This document shows positions 9,901 to 16,657 of a stretch of DNA of 64,000 nucleotides, piece after piece. Numbering within the stretch: the first letter of the stretch is position 1; each line of letters opens with the position of its first letter. The stretch comes from Paludibacteraceae bacterium (lineage in GTDB: Bacteria; Bacteroidota; Bacteroidia; Bacteroidales; Paludibacteraceae): contig JAFXPK010000001.1 of the NCBI GenBank assembly GCA_017527905.1, positions 124,001-188,000 on the forward strand, given 5' to 3'. The notes under the pieces were generated by a model. It was not told the origin of the DNA and searched no databases. It was given only the letters and a program-made list of their open reading frames with translations. The translations under genes were made by a program, and so were the position numbers.

Positions 9901-11385
9901 GCCGGCACTCACATCGACCAGTCCATGAGGGTTTGGATTTATGCCATCGACAAGTGCGGCAACAAGGATAGTCTTTCTAGATTCGTGATCGTTCAGCAAC
10001 CTGCCACGATTGTCACGTTGGAGGCTAACGATTTGGATACTTGCGTCTCTGAGGTTACGTTCTCATTGGCTACGCAGAATGTCCGTTTCGCTAGGGGATT
10101 CATCTTGGATGAGCTTCGAAATGGTAAGATCCGTCAGCTCCCAAGTGTGTTCAGCTATGATTACTATAGGGGAACGTCCGTGAGCGAAGATGCGTTGATG
10201 TTCAGTGATAACCCGTATACGAATCTCCATCGGTTCGCGAACCTGATTTCCCGCTATGGTACTATTGAAAAGACGCAGTACGCCTTGACGTCTTTGACGA
10301 AGAGGGAACAAAGTGGTTATTACACGTTCGTGGCGATGGATACCACGACCGGCTGTACGGATACCGCTACCGCATACATCAACATCGCGGAGAAACCACG
10401 GGTTCGTCTTACTAGCACGAACCTTTCCGAGTGTGAGGGAAATATGTTGGATCTCAATCCTTATGTAGTATGCGAGTCTGAGATGGGTGCGCCGTTGACC
10501 GCTTCATATTGGACGTTCGATAGTGTTCCGTTCGAGTTCGAGGATAGCATCAAGGGTGTATTGGATCGCTCATACAACGGTAAACGTCTCTCGTATGTGT
10601 TGGAGAACCGATGTGGTACGACATCGTCTCTCAACTCTTTGTTCCTGTTGTGTGATGGTGATGACTTCGGCAAAAAGACGAAGGAGGATTCCATTCAGTT
10701 CTTCGGCTCTGCCGATAGGTATGATCTCTTCAAGAAGGATCTGTTGTATGTCTCCGACTCTGTCTTGTTAGATGTCCACAAGCGTTATAGCCCGGACAGC
10801 ATCCTGGTGGAGACGGAACCTAGCAACCCTGTTAGGATCTGGAGAGGTGAGTCCGTTACGCTGAAGCTAAAGACTGGCTATAACTTCTTGTCTACGGAAT
10901 GGTATAGGGTGGTTAACCGATTCGACCGTGAGTTCTATGATAATTTGACTTCGAATTATGATTACTATTATGATGCGGATTCAACCCGCACGGAGTTGGA
11001 GGACGAGGAGGATGAACTCTTGTTCACTGGCACTGCGGAGAACTCATACATCGAGGATATGCCAGAGGATACTTCGTACTATTACGTGGTTATCAATGAT
11101 GGTGTATGTCCTTCGGCCGCAAGTAGTCTGATCCGTGTGGATGTTGTGTCGCGTATCCCAACCGCCTTCACTCCGTTCACAAGGGATGGATTGAACGACT
11201 TCTTCATGGAGCGTCATCCTGTCACTATCTTTGACCGCTACGGACAAAAGGTGTTCCAAGGCCTGAACGGTTGGGATGGTACTCATAATGGGCATAGGGC
11301 TGACCCTGGCGTCTACTTCTATGAGGTAGTTATGATCGACGGTTCTGTGATGAGGGGATCTGTGGAAATAGTTAAGATTAAATAA
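1..11385 (+). CDS. Giant HYR-repeat T9SS surface protein (5' end outside window)
   Basis: The frame is open from base 1; the first bases match codons inside the paralogue at 11624 (FRTSFG, then PVDLCVD), so the true start lies upstream and at least about 270 residues are probably missing. After an N-terminal Ig/PKD-like region come about two dozen repeats of roughly 100 residues. They resemble HYR domains: each opens with a (Y/F)DC-type Cys motif and ends in a pattern like TxxxWxFxDxxGNxxxCxQxVxVxD. A Gly-Pro tract (2938-2979) and a Fib_succ-type domain (about 7939-8487) interrupt the array. The last 80 residues (IPTAFTP, NDFF, IFDRYGQKVF, GWDGT, PGVYFYEV) form the gliding-motility-associated C-terminal domain, a T9SS type B sorting signal. 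Likely a secreted, surface-attached adhesin or sheath protein; the ligand is unknown. Confidence 0.93.
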   Translation, partial: FRTSFGNPVDLCVDAEVYDGSTGQHLKDYEDCARGTHLDHSVVLGSDIWGFARNGHRLIRMEIIFYGQFKTQNQEELKIYPEFQQWPACATVAVDYISGEAANVCLGRGAVCVGEDAEVNAAGFPKDAEYIWERYDNGAWQPLYVAGFVQRGKDKQSITIHVDWIGKKKFRVKSDNGHPIDKPIEFEVTGKNCEPVQPTGINGPSNPFCIPNDKNAGKFEVYPMDANTSVKYTWSFETPSGETFGSEKILFNGGQLDTTYRGGSVFLILDSKAEEGEYKVTVQPIKMMMGSDGQPYQALAGSPISKTFMVYKTPQVQVYMEGTDPLAQAEIELCPTDKTQKVVAVADVKSGFYSNYVNRYSYTWSDGKLGKKNETTVNLPALGACDGSYKNHRMSVDVSITSVGCPATATQIWKVGKVVKPTIDCESVQDLSYSLGETEKTRDVYFSFPSKYTSGCETDPMQKIEVAFTPKTGSAISKTFEGKASEMISMEKMVSLPAGTGTVTYSVIDGCGNVASCKKSIEVKDEFPPRLDCDAIPSYTTKLSLQEGCDAEPNHHSATLPTIVAPQLTDLNGVDGTITGTYRGRVLNPSSVPTVNPPLFSLFSTAIGLNDNYQVGTTYILWEFKDASGNAAYCTQKIVVVDDRPPVVTCPDLNLGEVSNKPGYCGLSVNALISQMKEFPSAKDTCTVGSPLKPVVYYRDVNDADFTEVHDGNFDDIIFYVNESYEIIWRFYKLNDRNNVYEDCKQTFTVRDTEEPYFDCSSLPTVRVTANSYKPKNRGYEYLEYATKSDVAGKWNGEDVIYTGTLKEAFENGDIRMVQPSEVKDNCDGEIEVVITITGPDKTGREAKTIVKKLSDLENHEFYVGLSTITYTFIDVNDNQATCVQSVIVTAGTTPIPDCPDPNVTLYADAECKATFTLSKSEVPSAQIPVNQEGLWFNFRHCVIEGKHFGSNGDETGCADVAQYFPNKISDLQVKYTSAGPGGPGGPGGPGAGEHTTDDLTIATLCEGYDNWNTFKESAQNKWTYWSNSECAQEKVLSESNKLTSVMMYLGYPYEVELIDSLGNTVKKVQNAYSSEDVVPSRIIAPRWYKKGGVDGEECREQFYTCRTIAVKVKNNFSDVIMNETLTKGVYSLIYRFQNEENGLQRDSCVIRVEVADTIAPTLECGDWNKSATLYANDDCVVPIETIPWFKKPTVDDLNVKDNCSTDPGEFTITWNRNFGKFNITADVALTDPLAIGVTTMTWYVTDASGNTSFCQQEFTVVDTTGPAYDCSLLKDIVVETETNCEAAASSAQAAGLDIPYAVDDKCSPTGKPIPGVGVRSDGKDIFSDPYPRGTTVITWTFSDAVGNKTVCTQNVIVEDRTAPVFAKCGKMEEVVKELPGEMCVASKDMVVAALGSNTAIDDCDGEIPGVPHVLLPGDTVYVDMYQSFKKDTTYTIVWTFTDLSGNTLECNQKLTIKDTTPPDPSGICPPPTKEVYADVDCSVPYDDLQLPSLESMVLVDPCDGEIYPTVEAKVYLPDGSYQLYYNDELKTITYPVGTHTFLWIYEDNAENLDTCQMNLTVIDHGVPVLEDCDVDPEIHLTVDGDICAIDPVNVKAHIREPKAYDECDDYLAQTGLSWMTPVIERYFIDSTIAVNAVGDTIGYTYDTTLVADGVSRMWDVDPFPKGLTMLRWIFTDNTGNWVDCKKTVTVHDYTAPYFDCDDIQPDTLRPEAYKGDCEVEFADLKHDVLDKLAYKAYDACTGDSVPGILTLTGERELPEDYTMQVGITYKLIWLFADEDGNKTVCPQYIIPSHTNNIKYDCSAIKDTMAYADEDACTISAENLKLRIPKATDTCALLSGFEGEYEAYGFRSDKLPVNTLFPTGETDIRWMFVSPWNINDTLWCDQKVTILGNKHFKLNCDELTPTRRDTLADCGPTDPLTFVIDTPRVVNPCILSEDDPNYWSVGVGTRSDNKPLDAAFNLGNTTIEWVFTDFTNSIKDTCVQDIIIKSSLEMIFDCDSLNKDTIKVDVKVGDCTVDASKVKDKIVTPFALHPCPAESGVDTIWGVPSRRFGMSMDSSFYVGLSEIVWTFIDPSHTLLHDTMTCSQWVRVGDVNEMPVKCENFPDKVYRLSPDDCEISWKEMDITVPGVVDLCSHEIIDPVVTRSSGKKLTATTSIVGGDTIVSIAAEDFTVGVDTVRWTYSFHGQLFVCDQVITVKDSMIPIYDCKDLQPIIVPAVPGKCYANSSAVFDSLPNPWPQAEDACNQQKIDGRVYLEDGQELTKASSFIVPVGEHILTWIFIDETINELADTCSQYLLVMGDQAPIFDCDSLKQDPLLIEGCDTTLGKSAIKTPYALDACTNDSVPGVGMRLDKGELYGVYPVGTTSIRWIFVSPYSTLADTCIQDFTVLTKQELDLHCTDVNGDTIDVDVEEGQCFSAVDIKTPFALHPCPEQSKVDTIWGVPFRSDNRAITDSFRTGLTVITWVFTDNSGTMYKNVDTCYTVVRVGDVNKMPVDCKNMPDTTIILPATDCEISWNEINFTVPDVRDLCSDSLITPTLTRWSGKEMDESFTVGPDTIYWNYNFFGQVITCSQGVLVLDSVAPAFDCSTLKDTVLVAKPGLCDVSSEELKLFLGDPVAIDSCTNAEVHGRAYVCDVIAPSPSQKEPTPRVVDLGLSVKWAASNLGAVNPEDYGKYYAWGETSEKSVYGWSNYRYGTEQLLSKYNATDGKMSLDIEDDAAYANLGEGWRMPTHEEEIELMEQCDWKFTTLNGVKGYEVTGPNGNTIFMPCTGYKKVIEDRLMGDTAYYWSSNLSPNPNKTLVSNIMFMAAGSTKHESYRPWGITIRPVYDLASVPSDDDCLPVDKVTAKVGETLQIHWIFQDSLLNAVAKECDQTVSVKGTAEPLFDCSALKDTVIYLELDQCELPKGKFVINVPVAKDSCTGTDVPGVGVRRDSKTLTDVYPKGVTVVDWTFDSPYSVTPKTCPQNVIVMDTFPPQFLCESLKDTIKVRITMTSVSETEVSYDEVVTAGLEVPSIKDSCDGVIVAEATRSDGKDLKDNYVLGDPVDITWTFTDASGNERICSQVVLVEDWLIEELICPSDLDNKVFSCIEDIPEPYEDFASFKAAGGSFGDEKKLLENTFSYENRYEGDSCEMTFTRTYHVEDFRHNDITCQQVVKVKDTVAPTILSGTLRDTVLSCSEEIFSAIPLKAVDNCDPNPLVTVSETNNRSSDPSSCDYSSYDIFRKYVAVDRCGNESEFIQTISIRDTVGPKFSIPDGWRDSVLAKNFKACVFGVPDMTIDARKFVSDDCSENSDITVIQNPAAGTHIDQSMRVWIYAIDKCGNKDSLSRFVIVQQPATIVTLEANDLDTCVSEVTFSLATQNVRFARGFILDELRNGKIRQLPSVFSYDYYRGTSVSEDALMFSDNPYTNLHRFANLISRYGTIEKTQYALTSLTKREQSGYYTFVAMDTTTGCTDTATAYINIAEKPRVRLTSTNLSECEGNMLDLNPYVVCESEMGAPLTASYWTFDSVPFEFEDSIKGVLDRSYNGKRLSYVLENRCGTTSSLNSLFLLCDGDDFGKKTKEDSIQFFGSADRYDLFKKDLLYVSDSVLLDVHKRYSPDSILVETEPSNPVRIWRGESVTLKLKTGYNFLSTEWYRVVNRFDREFYDNLTSNYDYYYDADSTRTELEDEEDELLFTGTAENSYIEDMPEDTSYYYVVINDGVCPSAASSLIRVDVVSRIPTAFTPFTRDGLNDFFMERHPVTIFDRYGQKVFQGLNGWDGTHNGHRADPGVYFYEVVMIDGSVMRGSVEIVKIK
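2938..2979 (+). repeat. Collagen-like Gly-Pro-Gly tract within the giant protein
   Basis: In-frame GPG-type triplets are repeated four times and end in GAG. The tract lies between a Cys-containing repeat and the following Asp-rich segment. It could be a flexible linker; it is too short to form a collagen triple helix by itself. Confidence 0.8.
7939..8487 (+). other. Fib_succ-type domain embedded in an HYR repeat
   Basis: The translated segment has the hallmarks of the Fibrobacter succinogenes major paralogous domain: VDLGLSVKWA, then YYAWGE, GWRMPT, and a final ITIRPVYD. It splits one HYR repeat: the preceding half ends near VHGRAYV, and the typical second half (HWIFQD, CDQTVSVKG) resumes afterwards. 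This domain is common in secreted proteins of gut Bacteroidota and Fibrobacter. Its function is not established. Confidence 0.8.
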
Positions 11386-11404
11386 ACGCTTTTATTAGTT
11401 TGAT

Positions 11405-11440
11405 AAGAAGGAAATCTTTCGTGGGTTTCCTTCTTTTTTT
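11405..11440 (+). terminator. Intrinsic terminator after the giant gene
   Basis: Inverted repeat AGAAGGAAA / TTTCCTTCT (11406-11414 and 11426-11434) followed by a run of T, about 20 bp after the stop codon. Confidence 0.9.
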
Positions 11441-11597
11441 ATGCTCTTTGTGGACGATTCCTCATTTGCTGCGTCATATAATCGAAGTGCTTTCGTCTTA
11501 TGATATGGATGATGGTTTTGTGTTGGGGTGATATCCGTATTTGTTTGATTGTTAGGACATGATGACGTTTTTTTTAGCGATTGAGTGATTTTTTATG

Positions 11598-11605
11598 TAA
11601 TTTTG
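11598..11605 (+). promoter_or_regulatory. Probable -7 box (TAATTTTG) for the second surface protein
   Basis: A perfect TAnnTTTG match 18 bp before the ATG at 11624. No convincing -33 box sits at the usual distance. The remaining 11441-11597 stretch shows no gene. Confidence 0.4.
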
Positions 11606-11623
11606 ATTATTATTGCAATGTGA

Positions 11624-13624
11624 ATGGAATTTTCAAATAATCATTTTGGTATGGCACGTAATCAGAACCTTCTTCCTATGGGTGTTTCCCTTCTAAATCG
11701 TTTCCTTGTGTTTTTTATGTTCTCCACGTTTTCTGTTGCCTTGAGTGCGCAGAATGCTTTGACGTTGATGGTCAATGGGACCATGGACACGTTGGCATGT
11801 GTGGATGAACGCTTGATGTTGAGTGCCAGAGCGGACAGTGGGTATTCTGTGGGTGATATGGTGGACGTCTACCGGTCATTTAACGGAAGAACATGGACGG
11901 AGATTGGTTCCACCACGAAAAACAGTTCGGGCGAATATACGTTTGGGGATATAATGACCGACCAACATGTGATGTACCAGTTCGTTGATGCGGCGGATTC
12001 TACTCTAAAAAGTAATGAAGTCACTATATGGGTGAACAATGATTGCCCTGAAATCAGCCACGTGACGACGACGGGCGACTATTATTTGGGTACGGACTTC
12101 AACCCGTCTGTCGGATGTGACGAGGACCAAATCAGTTTCGATAATAACAACTACTGTTTGGAGAACCACTTTGCTTCGAATGGCATCCGATTCCAATGTT
12201 GTTCTGCGGGAAAGGTTGTGAAGGGTTGGAAAACGACCGATGTGGACTCTGTCATGGGCGTGGTCGGCAATAACTATTACTATGTTTTCAGTGGGGCAAG
12301 TTGTAACAATACACCATTCTTCTTGACGTTCGATAGGGATAGGTACCTGGATAAGACGTTCCGTCTTGCGATGCGTCTTTATTTGGACGTCACTAATTGC
12401 CAAAGGTTTGATGAACAGGCGAAGTTGAACTTCCGGACCAGCTTCGGTATTCCTGTCGATTTGTGCGTGGATGTTGAGATGTATGACGGTGAAACAGGTC
12501 AACACTTGAAGAATTATGAGGATTGTGCGAATGGTACCCTCCTAGATCACTCCGTCGTTTTGGGTAGTGATGTGTATGATTTTATGAGGAATGGTCATCG
12601 TTTGATACGTATGGATGTTATTTTCTATGGCCAGTTCAAGACGCAATATAAGGAGGAATTGAAGATCTATCCAGAGTTCCAGCAGTGGCCATCATGTGCC
12701 ACGGTGGCGATCGACTACATCTCCGCAGATGCATCTGACTATTCCTTGGGTCGCAAGGAGGCCTGTGTGGGAGAGGATGTCCATGTGAGTGCCGCTGGGT
12801 TCCCAAGGGAAGCGGAATATATCTGGGAACGTCGCGACAACGGTATATGGCAGCCTTTGTATGTGGGTGGTTTTGTGCAGAGAGGAATGGATAAACAGTC
12901 CATCACCATCCATGTCGATTGGATTGGCAGAAAGAAATTCCGTGTGAAGAGTGACAACGGACATCCGATAGATAAGCCAGTCGAGTTTGAGGTGACGGGT
13001 AAGAACTGTGAGCCAGTACAGCCGACGGAAATCATTGGCCCTGATACAATTTATGTGCCGAACAAGAAGGATTCAGGCAAGTTTGAGGTCTACCCTGTGG
13101 ATGTCAACACATCCGTGAAATACACTTGGTTGTTCGAGACACCAAGTGGGGAGTCGTTCGGTAACGAGAACCCTTTGTTTAACGGAGGTCAATTGGATAC
13201 CACCTATCGTGGCGGATCTGTATTCCTTATCCTCGACAGCCTAGCGGAGGAGGGTGAGTACAAGGTGACGGTTCAACCGATAAAGATGATGATGGGCAGC
13301 GACGGAATGCCGTACCAAGCATTGGCGGGTAGCCCGATTTCGAAGGACTTCATGGTGTCCAAGACCGTACCAGAGGGTGTCTGGACGTTTGTGAAAGATG
13401 AATCGGATAGCCATTCGATAAGTTATTATTATGTGGATAATCAAAGAATTTCTCTTTCTGGATTGTCTGATGGCTCGATGGTCCGCCTTTACACGCCTAT
13501 AGGATCTTTATTCTCAGAGTGTTGGGCTGATGAGGATGGACATGCGGTAGTTGCTATGCCACATGCCTTAGGTGTGTATTTCCTTATGGTGGATAATCAG
13601 TGTATTAAGATTGTAAAGGAATAG
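11624..13624 (+). CDS. T9SS-secreted paralogue of the giant protein's N-terminal module
   Basis: A 666-residue protein. The start at 11624 gives a polar stretch, a hydrophobic signal segment (NRFLVFFMFSTFSVALSAQ) and probable cleavage after SAQ; ATGs at 11651 and 11678 are alternatives. Residues from about 270 to 580 are closely related to the visible start of the preceding giant gene. Instead of the HYR array the protein stops soon after and ends in a short module (VRLYTPIGSLF, then GVYFLMVDNQCIKIVKE) typical of T9SS type A sorting domains. It is therefore probably exported through the same secretion system but processed as a type A substrate. Function unknown. Confidence 0.9.
   Translation: MEFSNNHFGMARNQNLLPMGVSLLNRFLVFFMFSTFSVALSAQNALTLMVNGTMDTLACVDERLMLSARADSGYSVGDMVDVYRSFNGRTWTEIGSTTKNSSGEYTFGDIMTDQHVMYQFVDAADSTLKSNEVTIWVNNDCPEISHVTTTGDYYLGTDFNPSVGCDEDQISFDNNNYCLENHFASNGIRFQCCSAGKVVKGWKTTDVDSVMGVVGNNYYYVFSGASCNNTPFFLTFDRDRYLDKTFRLAMRLYLDVTNCQRFDEQAKLNFRTSFGIPVDLCVDVEMYDGETGQHLKNYEDCANGTLLDHSVVLGSDVYDFMRNGHRLIRMDVIFYGQFKTQYKEELKIYPEFQQWPSCATVAIDYISADASDYSLGRKEACVGEDVHVSAAGFPREAEYIWERRDNGIWQPLYVGGFVQRGMDKQSITIHVDWIGRKKFRVKSDNGHPIDKPVEFEVTGKNCEPVQPTEIIGPDTIYVPNKKDSGKFEVYPVDVNTSVKYTWLFETPSGESFGNENPLFNGGQLDTTYRGGSVFLILDSLAEEGEYKVTVQPIKMMMGSDGMPYQALAGSPISKDFMVSKTVPEGVWTFVKDESDSHSISYYYVDNQRISLSGLSDGSMVRLYTPIGSLFSECWADEDGHAVVAMPHALGVYFLMVDNQCIKIVKE
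12430..13371 (+). repeat. Duplicated N-terminal module, copy 2
   Basis: Partner of the segment at 1-942. Similarity ends just before the C-terminal sorting module. Confidence 0.9.
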
Positions 13625-13688
13625 CAGATGCCTCTCTCTGAGGCGATTACTTCCTTGTGATAATAAACTGCAAAGGGTAGAAGAAGAT

Positions 13689-13722
13689 GCGGCGCATTCA
13701 TGATGAGTGCGCCGCTATTTTT
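13689..13722. terminator. Bidirectional intrinsic terminator
   Basis: A GC-rich stem (GCGGCGCA with TGCGCCGC) is followed by TATTTTTG on the plus strand and preceded by an A-rich stretch. It lies between convergent genes (T9SS protein on plus, SDR on minus) and could end both. Confidence 0.85.
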
Positions 13723-13730
13723 GTGCTGTT

Positions 13731-14462
13731 TTACTTCGCGAGCTTGGTCAAGTCCCACCGCTCCCAGAACCAGTTTGGTATCATCTGCCATGCGTATACG
13801 AGTAGCCTGTATTTCCAGTCGATGGTGGCGACTCTCTTTTTCCGCTGGATGGCCTTGACGATTTTTTGCGCCACTGTCTCGGGCTTCAGTAACATCGGGT
13901 ATTTGTGTTTCAGCAGGGCGGTGTCGACGAAGCCTGGACGGATTTCCGTGAAGGAGATGTCCGCCTTGCGTGTGGTCGCTAATTGCGCCAAGGCTTGCAC
14001 ATAGGTGCTTTGGAACCTTTTCGTGGCGGAGTAGGCGGGTGCCAGTCCGATGCCTTTGGTCCTCGCGATGGAGGTGATGACAGCGATCTGTCCTTTCCTG
14101 TTCTCTTGGCAGAAATACTGGAATGCGGTATTGATTACCCTTGTCAGTCCGCTGCAGTTGGTTTCTATCGTTTTCAGTTCCATGGAAGGATCCAGTTCCT
14201 TGTTTTGGTATCCGATTCCTGAGCTGTGGAAATAGAGGTCCATGCCTCCGAGTTGTTCGATGAGACTTCCCAACTTCTCTGGCGCGTCCGCGGCGGTGAT
14301 GTCGATCGGCATATACGCTTTCACGTTGGATAGGCTCTCTTTTATCTCTCTGAGGTTCTCTTCCCTCCTGCCGGCGATGCCTAGCTCATAGCCCTGTCCG
14401 TTTAGTATTTTCGCCACCTCTAATCCTATGCCGGAGGTAGCTCCCATAATAATTGCTTTCAT
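13731..14462 (-). CDS. Short-chain dehydrogenase/reductase (SDR)
   Basis: A 243-residue classical SDR. The nucleotide-binding motif GATSGIG is at residues 7-13, followed by the IAGRREEN region that binds the adenosine ribose. The catalytic YSATK motif lies near residue 150, after the conserved Ser/Thr region (VITSIAR). The C-terminal hydrophobic stretch suggests a membrane-associated subgroup. SDRs reduce or oxidise alcohols/ketones with NAD(P)H; the substrate cannot be told here. It has its own promoter and converges on the T9SS gene. Confidence 0.9.
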   Translation of the reverse strand: MKAIIMGATSGIGLEVAKILNGQGYELGIAGRREENLREIKESLSNVKAYMPIDITAADAPEKLGSLIEQLGGMDLYFHSSGIGYQNKELDPSMELKTIETNCSGLTRVINTAFQYFCQENRKGQIAVITSIARTKGIGLAPAYSATKRFQSTYVQALAQLATTRKADISFTEIRPGFVDTALLKHKYPMLLKPETVAQKIVKAIQRKKRVATIDWKYRLLVYAWQMIPNWFWERWDLTKLAK

Positions 14463-14492
14463 TCCGATAAATTTTTATAGTGTATGTTTATG

Positions 14493-14524
14493 CAAAAATA
14501 ATAAAATTCGTGTTCGACTACAAA
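14493..14524 (-). promoter_or_regulatory. Promoter of the SDR gene
   Basis: On the minus strand TTTG (14521-14524), 20 nt, then TATTTTTG (14493-14500): a full match to the Bacteroidota -33/-7 pattern, about 30 bp before the start codon. Confidence 0.75.
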
Positions 14525-14589
14525 CACTCTCCCTTATGTGCTCCCGCTCCCTAACTCAAAATTGACTTCGTCGAACTATCGTTTCATAA

Positions 14590-15483
14590 TTATATAAGCG
14601 CCTTTGTGTATGCCAACTCTTCCTTGAAGTAATTGAGGAAGGCGGAGGCGGAGGCTTTCTGGTAAGCACCCTTCAGTGTCAGCACGGAGGCGATCATCTT
14701 CCCTTTCTGTTCGGCGATAGGGATGGCCACTAGCTCGTTTCTGCCCATGATGGTGGTTTGGGACAATATGGTCGTGAAGAGGGAGGACTCCACCAACTGC
14801 AGCAGGATGTTCACGTCATTCATCTCCAAGTGCGGGTCCAGGTGCTCGTCGCATGTCTTCAGAATCTCGTCCAGCACGCTTCTCGCACTAAGTCCAAGGG
14901 AGGGAAGCACCAGCGAATACTTCTTGAGTTCTTTGATGGAGACCGCTTTGTGTTGCGCGAGGACGTGCCGTTTGTGGACGATGGCGCAAAGTGGCACTTC
15001 ATAGAGGTCGGACACCTCCACCTGGTCCTCTTGTATCCGCATGCTGAAGGAAAACACCAAGTCCAGGTCGCGCGCCTTCAACATCTCCAGCAGCTCCAAT
15101 GCGGTGCTGTATATCACTTCGATCTTAATGTTCGGGTACTCCTTCATGAAGCGGAGCAGTATTTCCGCCAGTCCGAAGCTAAGACTGTAGGTGATGCCTA
15201 TCCGCAGCGTACCCTTCCTGATTTCCTGCAAATCCAGCAGTCTTTGCATACCCATCTCCGTGTCGTTTATCGTTTGTTTGGCGAATGGTAAAAATTCGTA
15301 GCCCGCTTCCGTCAGGTAGACCCGCTTGCCTATGCGGTCGAAGAGGGTCACGTTCATCTCCGACTCTAGCTGCTTTATCTGCTGGGAAAGAGTACTTTGC
15401 GTGATGTGCAGTTGTTTGGCCGCTTCCGTGAAGTTCAGTAACTCCGCCGCTTTGATGTAGTATTTAATTTGCCTCAGTTCCAT
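14590..15483 (-). CDS. LysR-family transcriptional regulator
   Basis: 297 residues. An N-terminal winged helix-turn-helix (residues 1-60, with FTEAAKQLHITQSTLSQQIKQLE) is followed by the dimerisation helix and a periplasmic-binding-protein-like effector domain (about 90-290). Length and layout are standard for the family. It is transcribed away from ung and towards the SDR gene; the 127 bp between shows no strong terminator. LysR proteins often control a neighbouring operon in response to a small metabolite; the effector and targets are unknown. Control of the sulphur island is possible (CysB is a LysR protein) but nothing in the sequence shows it. Confidence 0.93.
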   Translation of the reverse strand: MELRQIKYYIKAAELLNFTEAAKQLHITQSTLSQQIKQLESEMNVTLFDRIGKRVYLTEAGYEFLPFAKQTINDTEMGMQRLLDLQEIRKGTLRIGITYSLSFGLAEILLRFMKEYPNIKIEVIYSTALELLEMLKARDLDLVFSFSMRIQEDQVEVSDLYEVPLCAIVHKRHVLAQHKAVSIKELKKYSLVLPSLGLSARSVLDEILKTCDEHLDPHLEMNDVNILLQLVESSLFTTILSQTTIMGRNELVAIPIAEQKGKMIASVLTLKGAYQKASASAFLNYFKEELAYTKALI

Positions 15484-15532
15484 GTTAATCGGTTTTATCG
15501 ATTGATGTCATAGAATAATATCGGTTACAAAG

Positions 15533-15564
15533 TTGGTTAAAATTCTTTAAAACACCTAATTTTG
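15533..15564 (+). promoter_or_regulatory. Orphan plus-strand promoter
   Basis: TTGG (15533-15536), 20 nt, TAATTTTG (15557-15564). It reads away from lysR into a gene-free stretch ending in a terminator-like hairpin. Confidence 0.5.
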
Positions 15565-15570
15565 TTCCCG

Positions 15571-15726
15571 TAATCGTCAAGTAAGTTTTTTGAAAGTTGT
15601 TTTTTAATAGTCAATACCGTATAAAAATAGGATATATATCTCCTTACTATTATAAGAATATTTACAATAAACAACCAATGTCCTCTACGGAAGATGTGAA
15701 TCTACTGTAGGGGATTCCTTTTTTTC
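15571..15726 (+). ncRNA. Candidate small RNA between lysR and ung
   Basis: The 391-bp gap 15484-15875 has no ORF. It holds a complete Bacteroidota promoter and, about 150 bp later, a hairpin (CCTCTAC 15682-15688 with GTAGGGG 15707-15713) followed by a T-run at 15719-15725. A promoter and terminator enclosing no frame suggests a transcript of about 155 nt. It could also be a leader that terminates before ung. No known RNA family recognised. Confidence 0.35.
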
Positions 15727-15811
15727 TAGACTCGACTTATATGGGACTTCGTTTGGGGGAGTGCCTTGAAAAAATGTGGGGCTTGTGGTCTGCGGATGCG
15801 TGATATTTGAG

Positions 15812-15819
15812 TATATTTG
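15812..15819 (+). promoter_or_regulatory. -7 box (TATATTTG) of ung
   Basis: A perfect TAnnTTTG match about 57 bp before the ung ATG; a TTG lies upstream at slightly longer than usual spacing. Confidence 0.5.
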
Positions 15820-15875
15820 TTGTCCCACAAGGTGGGGTGCCGCAAGGACATTTAACCAATTAGAAGTAGATAGAC

Positions 15876-16538
15876 ATGGACGTTAAGATAGAACCCTCAT
15901 GGAAGGCGGTGTTGGCGGATGAGTTCGAGAAGCCTTATTTCTCGTTGCTGACGAGTTTCGTGCGGAAGGAGTACCAGAGCACGACGTGTTATCCGCCTGC
16001 TCCGCTGATTTTCAATGCTTTCAATCAATGCCCTTTCGATAAGGTGAAGGTGGTCATCATTGGTCAGGACCCTTACCATGGGTACGGACAGGCGCACGGG
16101 CTCTGTTTCTCCGTGAATGACGGGGTGCAGTTCCCGCCTTCGCTCGTCAATATCTTCAAGGAGATCGAGCGGGACCTTCATATCCCTTTCCCGCAGTCCG
16201 GCAACCTTACCCGGTGGGCCAACCAAGGCGTCTTCTTGCTCAATGCCACGCTGAGCGTGCGGGAAGGGCAGGCGGGTTCGCACCAGAACAAAGGGTGGGA
16301 GGAGTTCACCGACCGTGTGATCAAGGAGATCTCCGACAAGAAGAACAACGTGGTCTTTATGCTTTGGGGCTCCTATGCGCAACGCAAGGGGGCGGTCATC
16401 GATACGAAAAGGCACCTCGTGCTCAAGGCGGTCCATCCGTCACCGCTCTCCGCCTATCGCGGATTCATCGGCTGCGGCCATTTCAGCCAAGCGAACCAAT
16501 ACCTGGCGTCGAAGGGATTGACGCCTATACAGTGGTGA
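15876..16538 (+). CDS. ung: Uracil-DNA glycosylase (family 1)
   Basis: 220 residues, the usual length. The water-activating motif GQDPYHG is near residue 65, a conserved [11 protein letters not shown] segment is in the middle, and the DNA-intercalation loop [10 protein letters not shown] is near residue 188. The enzyme removes uracil from DNA to start base excision repair in the cytoplasm. It stands alone with its own promoter, followed by the toxin-antitoxin pair. Confidence 0.97.
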   Translation: MDVKIEPSWKAVLADEFEKPYFSLLTSFVRKEYQSTTCYPPAPLIFNAFNQCPFDKVKVVIIGQDPYHGYGQAHGLCFSVNDGVQFPPSLVNIFKEIERDLHIPFPQSGNLTRWANQGVFLLNATLSVREGQAGSHQNKGWEEFTDRVIKEISDKKNNVVFMLWGSYAQRKGAVIDTKRHLVLKAVHPSPLSAYRGFIGCGHFSQANQYLASKGLTPIQW

Positions 16539-16587
16539 TGATGAAGAATTACAGGATCAAATATCTGTGACATGTGCCTTGTTGCTG

Positions 16588-16620
16588 TTTTGGTTATTTG
16601 TGTGTGAATTTATATATTTG
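16588..16620 (+). promoter_or_regulatory. Promoter of the toxin-antitoxin operon
   Basis: TTTTGG (16588-16593), 19 nt, TATATTTG (16613-16620). Transcription would begin near 16627, only a few bases before the ATG at 16631, which argues for the second ATG at 16658 as the start. Confidence 0.6.
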
Positions 16621-16657
16621 TGGAGTGTGAATGTTTGACAATAAAAATAACAAGTAT

